From assembly GCF_024586455.1 (NCBI RefSeq), contig NW_026089623.1, forward strand, positions 4,213,367-4,277,366: a DNA stretch of 64,000 nucleotides, read 5' to 3'. Every line of letters starts with the position of its first letter. The first letter of the stretch is position 1. The position numbers and the translations under genes were made by a program. The notes under the pieces are model-generated. The model was given only the letters and a program-made list of their open reading frames with translations. It ran no database searches and had not been told where the DNA came from. Origin of the DNA: Bactrocera neohumeralis. Its lineage: Eukaryota > Arthropoda > Insecta > Diptera > Tephritidae. Shown here piece after piece: positions 45,058-55,576 of this stretch.

Positions 45058-45920
45058 ATTTCTGTTGTTTTGAAATGTCGCTTGTCTTTGTAACTGTCTT
45101 TATCGTTGGTGGGGATTTTCTTCAATATCAATTAATGGGGGTCTAACTAAATTATTTGGATTAGCCATCCGTTGTATCAAAATTAAATTTTGTATTACTA
45201 ACTTAATTGGAGTATTTTGTATTGTTTTTCTTGATTCGCCTTAATCAATCAATATCATTATTTTAATTTATTATTACTGTTTTTGAAAACCAGTAGCTGG
45301 TTTTACCCTTTTATCCTGGAGGGTCCTTTGGGTAGAAATCGTAGAATTGGGTTAAATTATACTACTTTTGCGTACAAAACTTCGAAAGTTAATTGTTTGC
45401 AAGAGTAGGAGTAATTATTTTATTATCGCTTTACGCCTTTTTTAGAAATATGTTATTTATAATTTGAATTGCTTCCAAATTCCAATTAGACATTTTTTTT
45501 TTTAATAATTTCCACTTTGCTTAATTATAGACTTTAAAAATTTCCACATAATATTCAGTTTATAATTTTTCAATATCTTCCACTTTACTTAATTATATAC
45601 TTTAATTTTTATAGAGAATTTCAAAATTTTCAGATAATATTCACTTTAAAATTTTAATTTCTGATTTAATATAATAATAAGATTTTAAAAATGTTAAATT
45701 TTCACACTTAATTTTTACTTAAATCTAACTTACATTGCTATTTTTTTTGGTGTGGCTGCCCTTCCTGGTAGTCCGGATCTCTCCCGTTTGGTTTTCTTGT
45801 CCCTACTAGGGATCCTGCAACGTACTCTTGAATAGAAGGTGTCCTGCGGGCTTGCCTTACAAGACTTGTAGTCCACCGATGTCGTCCAACAAGGTCTACT
45901 TTTAAGTTTTTATCCTTGTT
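45058..45920 (-). other. Gypsy 5' leader, non-coding
   Basis: Between primer site and gag start on the minus strand. AT-rich in the middle (45400-45720, with repeated TTCCACTTTACTTAATTAT-like words at 45500-45600). About 200 bases near the primer site are GC-richer. No other gene. Confidence 0.6.
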
Positions 45921-45939
45921 GGTCCCTGCTCGGGCGCCA
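45921..45939 (-). promoter_or_regulatory. Gypsy primer-binding site (tRNA-Lys type)
   Basis: Minus strand reads TGGCGCCCGAGCAGGGACC directly after the LTR end (...CTTAAC). TGGCGCCC with a following AGGGAC is the known form of tRNA-Lys primer sites in retroelements. It fixes the 5' LTR boundary. Confidence 0.85.
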
Positions 45940-46426
45940 GTTAAGTTCTTCTTTTTTGAATTTCTAACAGAAACTGATACATAGAATCTTAAAAATACCC
46001 TAAGCTAGCTGTGGTTCAACGGCAGCGGCGTCGGCAGAGTTTAACGGATGTTGAATGGTCAGCAGAATTGAAGTTGATTATTGTTGTTGATATTATTATT
46101 TATTGATCAGCAATAATGTCGATCACTTTTGGGAGTTGCAGCGGATGAACGGCGTCGGCAGAGTTTAACAGATGTTGAATGGTCAGCAGAATTGAAGTTG
46201 ATTATTGTTGTTGATATTATTATTTATTGATCAGCAATAATGTCGATCACTTTTGGGAGTTGCAGCGGATATTTGTTTATGTTATTCAACTTTAACAACA
46301 ACACTGTTGCAATGATTGTTATTATGTTGAAATAAATATTTGTTGTGTCAACTTTTAAGTTATTGAACTTTAACAATTACATTGTAGCAATGAATATTGT
46401 TGAAATAAATATTTGTTGTATTAACT
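45940..46426 (-). repeat. Gypsy 5' LTR (about 487 bp), with internal tandem duplications
   Basis: On the minus strand it begins AGTTAATACAAC at 46426 and ends CTTAAC beside the primer site, giving AGTTAA...TTAAC tips like errantivirus LTRs. The next plus-strand bases are TATATAAG, fitting the 4 bp TATA-type target favoured by errantiviruses. No second LTR lies in the window, so the 3' end was lost. It contains the duplications listed separately. Confidence 0.7.
46027..46268. repeat. 124 bp tandem duplication inside the gypsy LTR
   Basis: GGCGTCGGCAGAGTTTAAC begins at 46027 and again at 46151, and both copies run through GATCAGCAATAATGTCGATC to TTGCAGCGGAT with almost no differences. Such LTR duplications can change promoter or enhancer copy number. 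A second, more diverged ~75 bp tandem (TTAACAA...GAAATAAATATTTGTTGT) occupies about 46285-46426. Confidence 0.85.
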
Positions 46427-46486
46427 TATATAAGTATCCTCGCATATGATATCTTCTGGTTAATGCACCTCTTCATTTTTCAATTT

Positions 46487-46658
46487 CGCAGAATAGTTCC
46501 CAGTTATCTAATTTAAATGGCGTAATTACTGCTACTATTACTTTCATTTTGGATCTTTCGATATTACCTGATACGATCCAAACCCGAATTGTTACTTGTC
46601 CTAATAAGTCATCAATTTTTGTTATACCTTTGTCCCATAATCTTTAGATATAAGGTTG
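46487..46658 (-). pseudogene. Probable BEL/Pao coding relic downstream of the protease
   Basis: Minus-strand reading LRLWDKGITKIDDLLGQVTI with IERSKMKVIVAVITPFKLDN follows the protease-like segment at 47180-47520 once the TIR element between them is skipped. No single motif is diagnostic; the link rests on continuity across the insertion. Cut at about 46430-46487 by the gypsy LTR. Confidence 0.35.
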
Positions 46659-47165
46659 GTACGCAGCTCTCAAGTAATTGCTCAAGAAAAAAAATACATT
46701 ATTTCTCAAGTAATTTTGGCAGCTGGTTACGCATTGTGAATGATCTACATTAGAAGAGCAAGAGAGAATAAACAAAGAAAACAAACTTTATGCGTAATAT
46801 GTATGTGTGTATGTATATGGTAACATAAATATTTTCATTGAGATTTAAGAAATGTTGTTGATGATTGGTAGGTTTTATACAACATTTCAAAATGGAATAT
46901 ACTTCATAATAATGATTTCAACTAATTTAGGATGAATTTGACGATTACTTCGAATTTCCTTCAAGAAACAATTGTTGATTTGATGTTTCTTCGCAAAACA
47001 AGGTTTGCCATATTCACATTTTACTGAAAAAAAGTATCAAAAATTGGTACTAGATTTCTTGAGAGCTGCGTACTAGCACAAGCAAGTTTGTCGCAGGAAA
47101 GTATCTTGACCGTTTCTTAAGCGTTTTTTTATATGAAGTTTTTACGTTTCTTGAGAGCTGCGTAC
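46659..47165. mobile_element. 507 bp TIR element (GTACGCAGCTCTCAAG tips)
   Basis: GTACGCAGCTCTCAAG at 46659 is mirrored by CTTGAGAGCTGCGTAC at 47150-47165. An additional copy of the right tip lies inside at about 47060-47074 (TTGAGAGCTGCGTACT), 90 bases in. Contains no ORF. It is inserted in BEL-like coding sequence, and a relative lies inverted at 33811-34215. Exact target duplication not resolved. Confidence 0.75.
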
Positions 47166-47179
47166 TAAGCTATAAGTAA

Positions 47180-47540
47180 GCTGCAATGTCATATCAATGC
47201 GACTTGACAGATTATGGCGCGAAACTATTGCTTTTACCTTTACGCATTCTGCTACCTTTATTTTCGGTAATCCTAACATTTATATAGCTCCCTTTGAAAT
47301 TAAAGTTTTTTGCGAGCCGCGGTTTATCAAAGCTCTTAGGGACGAATCTCCTTTTGGTGTTCCTAGCTTTATAACTGCGGTTGGTAAAAACGCCTCTTCT
47401 AATTTTTGCTTGATAATATTTGACGATATTTTTTTACCACTTGGTTTGTCTTCTTGCAGTAAAGTTTTGTATTTTTTCTCACATACCCAACCTTTCTAAG
47501 TTCTGAAGCAACCTTCTGCGTATTTTTCTAAGCATCTAGA
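47180..47540 (-). pseudogene. BEL/Pao-type protease relic
   Basis: Minus strand gives CEKKYKTLLQEDKPSGKKIS, LPTAVIKLGTPKGDSSLRAL, then IN-GSQKTLISKGAI, the retropepsin-like pattern of BEL/Pao (AL-DSGSQ--L), with the catalytic DSG/DTG aspartate position altered to N-R. Followed by LGLPKIKV. The catalytic loss alone would inactivate it. Interrupted upstream by hAT at 47558. Confidence 0.5.
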
Positions 47541-47558
47541 ACATAACTATTTTTTGCG

Positions 47559-49049
47559 CAGTGGTGTAGCAACATAGGGGCTAAGCGGGGCAGTGCCCTG
47601 AGCTCTCAAGCTCAGAGGGTCCTCAGATCCTTACCAGAAATTTCGATCGAAGTGAACTTTTGGAAATTTCTACCATTTTCGAAATAAATATGACAGGTTG
47701 CATTAATCATGACAAGTCAGTTAAGCGAAATTCAAAAGTTAAGCTTAGAGAATTCCCCTAAATCCGTTCTGTAAGTTGGAAGTGTTGTCAATTTAACAGA
47801 TAGTGATATGTGCGTTTTATTATTCGTCGATGTGCGTTTTATAGTGAATTCGAGTTAAGATTTTTTTCGAGAACTCTTAAAAAATTAATGTTGTATCAGG
47901 AGTAAGTAACCTAATGTCAATAAACTTTTTTGTACTGGTGAATATAGGGGTTCAATTTTATTTGATTTTACCACTCATATTGATTGTTAGTTAATAAATC
48001 GTGTCAAATCTATAGATTTCGGCTACAGCTCATTGTATAACGCGAAATATCATGAAAAAGCGCAAGTCACCTGCAGTAGGTACTTTAATTAAAGTCTGCA
48101 AAAAAGAACCTCGTTATTTTGATATTATCTAAGCATTATCAGAAATAGTTCCAAAGAGTCCTCGTAAAGATAAGCGTAATGAACCAAAGAGTATAAAAAC
48201 AAAAATCCTAAATTTCGAGTTCGTGTTGCTTTGCGAATCCATGCACAGTGTATTGCGAAGCGAGTCAAGTTTTAGCAGAGACCAAAGCAAATTTGCAAAT
48301 TTATAGAAATTATTCAAGTGCAAAGCCAGTGAAGCTGTAAGAAAATATGGTATTGATACCCATTTTTAATAAAAGATACAAAGAAAAATTAAAAAAAAAA
48401 AACGTTTTGATGCATTAACAGCTGATTATCGATTTCCAAATCGAGAAACAAAATTTATTTGATTTTCTGACACCAACATTTTTGTTACAATTAAAGCAAT
48501 TTCATTATTCATAAATATTCAGATATAATAGGCCCTAGTTTTTCAATTCAATTTATTAATATTCACTACCTAGTTTTACTTCGACTAACTCAAGCATGGA
48601 CTGCTCACCCATTATGTAAGGAATTAATGAACAAAATATTTAACAGAAGCAATGTTATTATTCTTATTTTTGTCACTACTGCAGCAGCTGAAAGGTCATT
48701 TACCAAACTAAAAAAAAATCATGCCTGGATTTAAACGAAGTCATTGATACTTTTGCGAAAACTAAAGCTAGGAAAAAACTGTTAGACCCGCCCTTTGAAT
48801 AATAAACTCTTGAATCTTCTCTATTTCGTTTTATTAGCCAAACTTACACCAAATATTAATTGTAATTTATGTTTTTACTGCTTAGCATCTGCCCTGCAGA
48901 GCACAAAAGAAAAGCTTAGGTAGCTTAGCAATTTTAAAATATTTGTATATTTAGTACTTTTATTTGATAAAACCTAATCAGTTTACATAGAAGTGGGGCC
49001 CCATTTTTTAATTTACCTCAGGGCCCTTGGTTACCTAGCTACGCCACTG
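47559..49049 (+). mobile_element. hAT transposon (1.5 kb), second family
   Basis: TIR tips CAGTGGTGTAGC (47559) and the complement of CAGTGGCGTAGC (to 49049). The 8-base flanks TTTTTGCG (47551-47558) and TTCTTGCG (49050-49057) match at 7 of 8, a slightly decayed target duplication. Plus-strand transposase relics lie inside. It splits a BEL-like frame on the minus strand. Confidence 0.9.
48050..48810 (+). pseudogene. hAT transposase relic
   Basis: Broken plus-strand reading: FEFVLLCESMHSVLRSESSF (about 48215), SEAVRKYGI and a KKKFFDAL-like block (about 48320-48430), NREtk (about 48440), and TTAAAERSFTKLKK (about 48670-48715), which carries the ERSF-KL-K core of the hAT dimerisation domain. 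Stops and frameshifts throughout. Upstream 47940-48100 is non-coding or too decayed. Confidence 0.7.
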
Positions 49050-49057
49050 TTCTTGCG

Positions 49058-49560
49058 TACTAGCTCCAATCGAAGCTCGCCTCAGCATGTTATCGTTGAA
49101 TTGCGCGTACCAGCAATTTCCAAGCATCCTTTTAGCTTGCAGCTGATAATGTTACCAGGTGATTAACCATTACTCTGGCATATCCTTGCAAACATGGTTT
49201 TAGGTAATTCATTCACATAGCTCTTTAAAATTTTGCCGTTCTCTGATTCACCCGAGATTTTTTGTATTTCAATTTTTCACAACTCTACTTTATCTCTTGT
49301 ATTTTTTAACTTGTCTTTTTTCAGGCTTAATCTTTGCCTGACATTCTCGACATCAATATTCAGCTCTTATATCTCTTCATTAACAACTTCTCTTCCAGGT
49401 TTGTGTGGTAAACTATCGATATTTTTTCTATGAGACCCAACATCTTAATATTTAATTCATGCCTTCCAAGCTTCTTTCCGTTGTCCGTATTTATTTCCAT
49501 TTTGGCTTGCTGAATATAATAGTGAATTCTCTTTCTCTACCCTTTATTCCAACAAGTCCA
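49058..49560 (-). pseudogene. Probable BEL/Pao gag relic
   Basis: Minus strand is readable in pieces with coiled-coil-like charged sequence (RQRLSLKKDKLKNTRDKVEL) and ILKSYVNELPKTMFARIC, then CLEIAGTRNS. It continues collinearly into the protease relic if the hAT is skipped. I know no decisive motif here, so the identity is inferred from position. Confidence 0.35.
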
Positions 49561-49852
49561 CTAGACTATCTGTTGGACTATTCGCTCTTTCGCTGTATCC
49601 AACTGTTCAAGTTGTGCTGATCCTTACCTCTTCTCTTCTCATGTATGACTTCGCATGCTTGCCACAAATTTTCGAGCACATTGTTGACAAGAAATTCATC
49701 ATTTGGCGCTACTTATACTGCCAACTTTGTGTGGTTGTTGTGGATTCGTTCCGTAGCCCTTTTTTTTTTCTTCATTTTGGCACCGAACTCAGATTTCCCT
49801 TTGATGTACTTTCCGCCGTTGTAACAAATCGACGGCTATTGTTCCTTTTTCA
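49561..49852. other. Unassigned sequence before an RTE relic
   Basis: A plus-strand ORF begins at 49614 and runs into the RTE relic; its first 80 codons match nothing I recognise. Confidence 0.4.
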
Positions 49853-50405
49853 ACTTTTTAACTTTGAAGTCGTAGATAATTGCGTCTATCTTGGTACCAT
49901 AAATATCAACCACAATATCAGCCTTGAGAATCACTCTTGCCCGCAGACGCTACTTAAGACAGAGTAGGCAATTGAAAAGAAAACAACAAAACAAAGATCA
50001 AGCTCTAAAAGTTTCTCATCATTCCCGTTCAGAGGCACGGATAATGACATCATCTGATGAGTCGGCCTTAGAAGTGTTCGAGAGAAACGGTTTGTGGAAA
50101 TTTATGGTTCTTTGTGCATTGGTAATGGCGAGTACTAGAGTCGTTGGAACGATGAGCTGTAAGAAGTATATGGCGACATTAACATCGTTCAGCGAATCAA
50201 GACACAGCGGCTGCGCTAGCTAGGTCATGTTATCCGGATAGAAGAGAACACTCCAGCTTTGAAAGTTTTCGATTCAGTACCCGCCGGTGGAACCAGAGGA
50301 AGAAAATCTCCACTCCGTGGAAGACCAAGCTGCACTTGGTATCTCTAATTGGCGCCAAGCAACGAATAGAAGAAACAACTGACTGATGTTTACACCAGTA
50401 AAGAA
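49853..50405 (+). mobile_element. RTE-clade LINE relic, copy F
   Basis: 3' fragment only. It reads FNFEVVDNCVYLGTININHN, then in other frames DESALEVFERNGLWKFMVL and GRKSPLRGRPSC-like sequence near 50300, to a tail near 50405. More diverged from copies A-E than they are from each other, hence older. Starts and ends without a clear target duplication. Confidence 0.75.
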
Positions 50406-50445
50406 TAATTAAGTGCCTAACATCTGAGATTTTTTTGTATTATGC

Positions 50446-50710
50446 ATATCGTCACCTTAAATGCAAAATAGCGTAACATAATTTTTTTTTAGAAATTTAC
50501 AGTGGCATGAATGAAAAACGAAATAAAATGGAACATGACTGAAAAAAAAAATTAATATTGGTTAAAACTGGTTTATATCTGAGCACAGAACCTGAAATTT
50601 TTGGACATATGTACTATTATTTATATAATTTGAAGTAATGAATCATAATCAATAAGACACAATTTCGAATTTTTTGATGATACGTTATTTTGCATTTCAG
50701 GTGACGATAT
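50446..50710. mobile_element. 265 bp MITE with 30 bp TIRs
   Basis: 50446-50475 (ATATCGTCACCTTAAATGC...) and 50681-50710 are inverted copies with two mismatches. AT-rich core without ORF. The tips lie in ATAT context, so a TA target is possible but not provable. Confidence 0.8.
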
Positions 50711-52618
50711 ATTCAATTCTTTTTTATTGCCAAAGTACATACATCCCAACTTATGTACATAAGTATCGGCTTTTTTCTGCCTGTACTTTTAATATTACCA
50801 GGACTTAAGATTTGCCTTATTTGTACCAAATCTTGAATATTTCTAACTAATGCGCTTTTATTTTTTTTGGACTTATAATACTTCCGCTTGATCTCTTTTT
50901 ACTCGAAGGAATAAACATTTATTTTGTAAGACCAAATGTTACTCAATACAATTTCTCCAAAGCTTACCGCGGGTGGGGAATGGAAAAATGTGTAGTTGAG
51001 TGAGAATTTTTTATCCTGATTTTATTTCTGTATTTTCATTGCTAATATGCCATTTTTGAATCCATCCTATCTAATTAAATTTATGAGTAAGTGTGTTTAT
51101 TTGTATGTATTGTTATACAAGCATATGTGTGTCTGTTCGTATGTTGTTATCTATACCCTGCCAACCACGGCTACCCACTTCTGTCAAATATTTCAATACA
51201 ACTACACATTTTTTCTCTATGCACTAACACCAACGCACATTTTCGGGTTATTTTCTGTTTACCTAAATGCGATGAAAACAAGTTTCTTTCATTTCTTGAT
51301 TTATTTGAATGAGTGCGAAGGAGAAAACATAATTGTTAATAGTGCCAAAAGAAAATCCCAAAAAGGGTAATAAGAAAACGATTGAAAGACGCATGTCATT
51401 CGTGATCGTACCATCGTAAAGGAGGCTCGTACAACAAGAAGGTATGATTTGTATGTGATTTTGTTTTTAATAATTTGCAAATAATTACTTAATTTGTTTT
51501 TATAGCATTGGAAATCAGAACTGAATTGTAAATAGCAGCAGCAGCAATATCATCGGAAGCAGCAAATATAAATTGCTAAGTAAGTATGTGAGAAAAAGTG
51601 TGTGTTGTTTTAAATTGGATTGCGCAGTCCAATATAATACGCAAAAATAATTACATATGTACATAAGTATGTATTTTATGCGTTTAAGGCGGTCTGCACG
51701 ATCCAATATAATATGTGAAAACAAATGTTCGCTTTATATTTTAAATAATCAGATAATATTATTCTTTTATTTCATATATTATTATGATTTTTATTTAATT
51801 AATCTTTGCTTTCAGAGTAAATTCTACTCGTATTTAATATATTTTATTTTTTCAGATAATATTAATTTTTTCTTTCAGATATTATTATCATTTTATACAA
51901 TTAATCTTTCTTTTTCTTTTAGATATTACAAACTCAATGTAATTATTATTTATTTTCATGTATTAATAACCTTTATTTTGTTTTAATATTCTTTCAGATA
52001 TTTGTCTTTTATTTTCAGGTATCAATAATGTTTATCTTTAATAAATCTTTTTTCAGATATTTAATATTTTTTTAAATTAAATATATTTTTATTTATATAA
52101 ACTGTAATAAATTTTTTGTAAATATATAAAAAATAAAATAAAATAAAAATTTAAAAATTAAAAAGTTTAGTTTGAAATTTTAAGAGTAGGAATCAAAAAA
52201 TGCAACCCTGCATCAGCTATTTAAAAAGAGATAATACAACCCTGCATCAGCCATCGGTCGAAGACATTAGAGCAGGACAGATATACTTTTTTATATGACA
52301 CTGCTGAATGAGCGCAACAGAGAGGTACATATGATCACATGTATACGTACGTGTGATCTTCACGCGGCCTATGGCAAATTACCCACATGTTTACCTACTG
52401 ATTATCTGGTTTTTTACCCGCTCATGGTTATCAGGGTATTATTTGACACACATTCTTATGTTTCTTAACGGGGCATCTCGACAGGCAAAAATGTATGTCA
52501 TACTAACTGTCAAATCTATTGCTATTGCCATTGCCAAATCTGTATGTGAATTTGCTTTCATAACATAATCTTTTTTTACAAATGTATTTCTGAGAAAATA
52601 AGAATTAATATTTTTGAA
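50711..52618. other. AT-rich sequence without gene
   Basis: No supported ORF. At 51810-52060 a loose array of TTTCAGATATTA/TTTCAGATAATA words recurs every 30-60 bases on the plus strand. CAACCCTGCATCAGC occurs twice (52203 and 52239). Otherwise low complexity. Confidence 0.5.
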
Positions 52619-53231
52619 CTTCTTCTTCTTCTTCTTAATTGGCGTATACACCGCTTACGCGATTATAACCGAGTTAGCAACAGCGCGCCAGTCGTTTCTT
52701 CTTTTCGCTACGTGGCGCCAATTGGATATTCCAAGCGAAGTCAGGTCCTTCTCCACTTGTTCCTTTCAACGGAGTGGAGGTCTTCCTCTTCCTCTGCTTC
52801 CCCCGGCGGTTATTGCGTCGACATGACCTAGCCAGCGTAAGCGCTGTCTTTTAATTCGCTGAACTATGTCAATGTCGTCGTATATCTCGTACAGCTCATC
52901 GTTTCATCGAATGCGATATTCGCCGTGGCCAATGCGCAAAGGACCATAAATCTTTCGCAGAACCTTCCTCTCGAAAACTCGTAACGTCGACTCATCGGTT
53001 GCTGTCATCGTCCAAGCCTCTGCACCGTATAGCAGGACGGGAATTATGAGCGACTTATAGAGTTTGGCTTTTGTTCGTCGAGAGAGGACTTTACTACTCA
53101 GTCCGAAGTAGCACCTGTTGGCAAGAGCAATCCTGCGTTGGATTTCCAGGCTGACATTGTTGGTGGTTTTAATACTGGTTCCTAAATAGACGAAATTATC
53201 TACAACTTCAAAGTTATGACTGTCGACAGTG
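52619..53231 (-). mobile_element. RTE-clade LINE copy G, 3' part
   Basis: 3' tail CTTCTTCTTCTTCTT at 52619-52633 (GAA-type). The C-terminal coding region reads upstream on the minus strand (GHGEYRIR, DESTLRVFERKVLRKIYGPL, PVLLYGAEAWTM, YLGTSIKTTNN, FEVVDNF). A ~40 bp deletion removes the ALKVFDAV block near 52815. The frame is broken at 53231 by an R1-clade LINE; the remainder is at 56483-57485. Confidence 0.9.
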
Positions 53232-53776
53232 GATTCGTTAGTTAACTGTCGACGCGGATAGACGTGCGTGCGCATCGTTGCGATATTTTTCAGAGTGCTT
53301 TTTCTGTGATTTTTTTGATTTTTTGATTTCCTTTTGTGCGGTTATTTGTTTACGCGATTAGTTGGCACCGTTATTGCCTGGCGCGTGTGAGTAGCGGTTC
53401 GGTAAATTGTTAGTGTGATCGCGAGTAGCGAGGGTCGGTGACCGCGAAAAGTTTTGTGTGGTTACACATTTTTGCACAATTTTGTGCATTTTTGTGTGGA
53501 GTAGCGGTAAGTAATTTTATAATTACTGTATATACGGACAACGTGGTCATCCACGTTGTTGCTATTGGCGGAAGCTTCGCACGGTTCCAGTGTAGCTCCG
53601 TGTTGTTGGCACTCTTGCTGACTGGACTGCCGGCCAGTAGTTCTGTGCTGAGCATCTGGCGGTTAGTTGGCTCAGTGTCAGGAAGATCTGGACAGGATTG
53701 CCCAAAGGGTGCGAGCGTCTGTCCAGTGTTGGAGATTGCGACTCCTGTGAGGACCAACGGTCGACTTGGCTGGTGA

Positions 53777-55576
53777 TTGAGTGATCATAATTTGATTCAA
53801 ATTATGGTTACCCCTCGATCCCCTCCCCCGCCTTATGAGAGTCCATTGCGGCGATGGAGTACCGCTGGTACTGACTGGAACCAATATGGACTCTCGGTTA
53901 GGGAAGCGGTATTTGAAATACCGCTTAGTGAATTTGTTGAGTTGGGAGTTGACGAGCAGATTGCTCGTCTCTATGAGGTTGTTTGGGGGGTTAATGACAG
54001 GGTTTTTCGTAGGTATGACTGTTCTAAGGTTAGTAAAATCAAATGGTGGACGCGTGAGCTAACCTTGAAGAGGAGGACTGTCCGGCGATTGAGGCGAAAG
54101 TTTCAACGCGTCCGACGGTCCAATTCTGATAGGCTGTCTCAGCTTAGGTACGAATTTAGTTGTGCGGATAGGGAATATAAAGAGATGTTGGTGAAAATTA
54201 AAGAAGAGGAGTGGAGGAGCTTTGTTAGGGAAAATAGGAACGACCCCTGGGGTCAGGTCTATAGGATCTGCCGGGGTCGTAGGAGGGAGGATGTCACCTC
54301 TCTTCGCGTCGGTGACACCTTGTTATCGTCGTGGAGAGAGTGTGCGGGGGTTCTGTTAGGTGCATTCTTTCCTAGGTCGGAGGTGCATGTACCTCAAGCA
54401 CAAGAGGGGCCTGTCCCTCCATTAGATGATGGGGAGTTGGGGTACGCCTTTGGCCTGGTTAGGTCTAAACGGTCCCCAGGTTTTGATGGTTTGAACGGAG
54501 AGATGTGTAAAAGCTTATGGAAGTTCATTCCGGAATACCTGGAGGCCATTTATGATAAGTGCGTCTGGGAGGGATACTTTCCACGCGAGTGGAAAAGTGC
54601 TAGGGTTGTTCCTCTCCCGAAGTCCCCTGATAAGGTCAGGAGCGATCCTCGATCTTATCGGGGCATCAGTCTCCTTCTAGTACTTGGAAAAGTGCTGGAA
54701 AGAGTCATGGTGGAACGGCTTCAGGAGCTAACGCGGGGTATGTGGTCGGGTAGGCAGTTTGGGTTCAGGAAAGGACGCAGTATAGAGGATGCGTGGTTCT
54801 ACGTTCAGAGTGTCGTTAGGGAGAATGTCAACAAATATGTCCTCGGCATATTTGTTGACTTCCAGGGGGCGTTTGCTTACCTAAGCTGGGATCGAGTGGT
54901 GCAACGGCTGGAGGAGCTTGGCTGTCTTCTTATGGTCGAAGGTCGCTCGAGGTCTGAGCTAGAACGGGCGGGAGGAGATCTCCTAGAGATCGTTAATTCT
55001 TGGGGTTTAGGTGTGGGGGTCGACATATCGATGGACAAAACGATGGCAATGCTGCTGAAAGGTAGATTGTCATCGGGTCGTCCACCGATTGTCCGTGTGA
55101 ATGGGGTCAGCATCAGATATGTGACGCAAGTCAAATATCTGGGACTGACCATGAGTGAAAGGATGTGTTTTACTCCACACTTGGCGAGTGTAAAGGAGCG
55201 ACTGCAGGCAACTTTAGGCAAAATACGACGGATTTTGAGGAGCGATTGGGGTCTCGGACGTCGTGCTGTCCGCACCATATATCGTGGCTTGTTTGTGGCC
55301 TGTGCCACTTATGGAGCCCCTGTATGGTGGGAGACAGCCACGACTGTCTGGGGGTCTCAAAAACTCCTCTCAATCCAGCGTTGCATGATGCTTGCTTGTT
55401 TGCCTGTATGTCGCACTGTCTCAACGGATGCGATGCAGGTCTTGTTAGGTGCACCCCCTCTTGACCTGATTGTCATACAGCGTGCTGTTGCATTCAGGTT
55501 AAGAAGGGGCTTGAGTGTGTCATTGCTGCGGAATGATTGGATTTCTGACGATGATGAGGGAGCAAGAGGCTCCTAG
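53777..55576 (+). CDS. R1-type RT ORF lacking endonuclease and RT active site
   Basis: 599 codons. Residues 2-5 (SDHN) are the last endonuclease motif; nothing of the endonuclease precedes it. Next: KIKWWTRELTLKRRTVRRLR, PWGQVYRICRGRR, SPGFDGLNGEM (about 235), PREWKSARVVPLPKS, RSYRGISLLLVLGKVLERV, RQFGFRKGRSIEDAW, and motif A FVDFQGAFAYLSW (about 359). Around residue 383 EELGC is joined directly to LLMVEGRSRSELE, which in R1 relatives follows the YADD motif. Motifs B and C are thus deleted in frame. Thumb and KYLGL, WWETA and LLGAPPLDL blocks follow. Not catalytically competent. Confidence 0.85.
   Translation: MSDHNLIQIMVTPRSPPPPYESPLRRWSTAGTDWNQYGLSVREAVFEIPLSEFVELGVDEQIARLYEVVWGVNDRVFRRYDCSKVSKIKWWTRELTLKRRTVRRLRRKFQRVRRSNSDRLSQLRYEFSCADREYKEMLVKIKEEEWRSFVRENRNDPWGQVYRICRGRRREDVTSLRVGDTLLSSWRECAGVLLGAFFPRSEVHVPQAQEGPVPPLDDGELGYAFGLVRSKRSPGFDGLNGEMCKSLWKFIPEYLEAIYDKCVWEGYFPREWKSARVVPLPKSPDKVRSDPRSYRGISLLLVLGKVLERVMVERLQELTRGMWSGRQFGFRKGRSIEDAWFYVQSVVRENVNKYVLGIFVDFQGAFAYLSWDRVVQRLEELGCLLMVEGRSRSELERAGGDLLEIVNSWGLGVGVDISMDKTMAMLLKGRLSSGRPPIVRVNGVSIRYVTQVKYLGLTMSERMCFTPHLASVKERLQATLGKIRRILRSDWGLGRRAVRTIYRGLFVACATYGAPVWWETATTVWGSQKLLSIQRCMMLACLPVCRTVSTDAMQVLLGAPPLDLIVIQRAVAFRLRRGLSVSLLRNDWISDDDEGARGS

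Noticed and set aside
51047..51370. 107-codon ORF in AT-rich DNA
   Set aside because: Low-complexity aromatic-rich translation with overlapping ORFs in other frames; no recognisable domain.
53410..53757. ORFs over the R1 leader on both strands
   Set aside because: Opposed overlapping ORFs with no family pattern. The region fits a 5' UTR.
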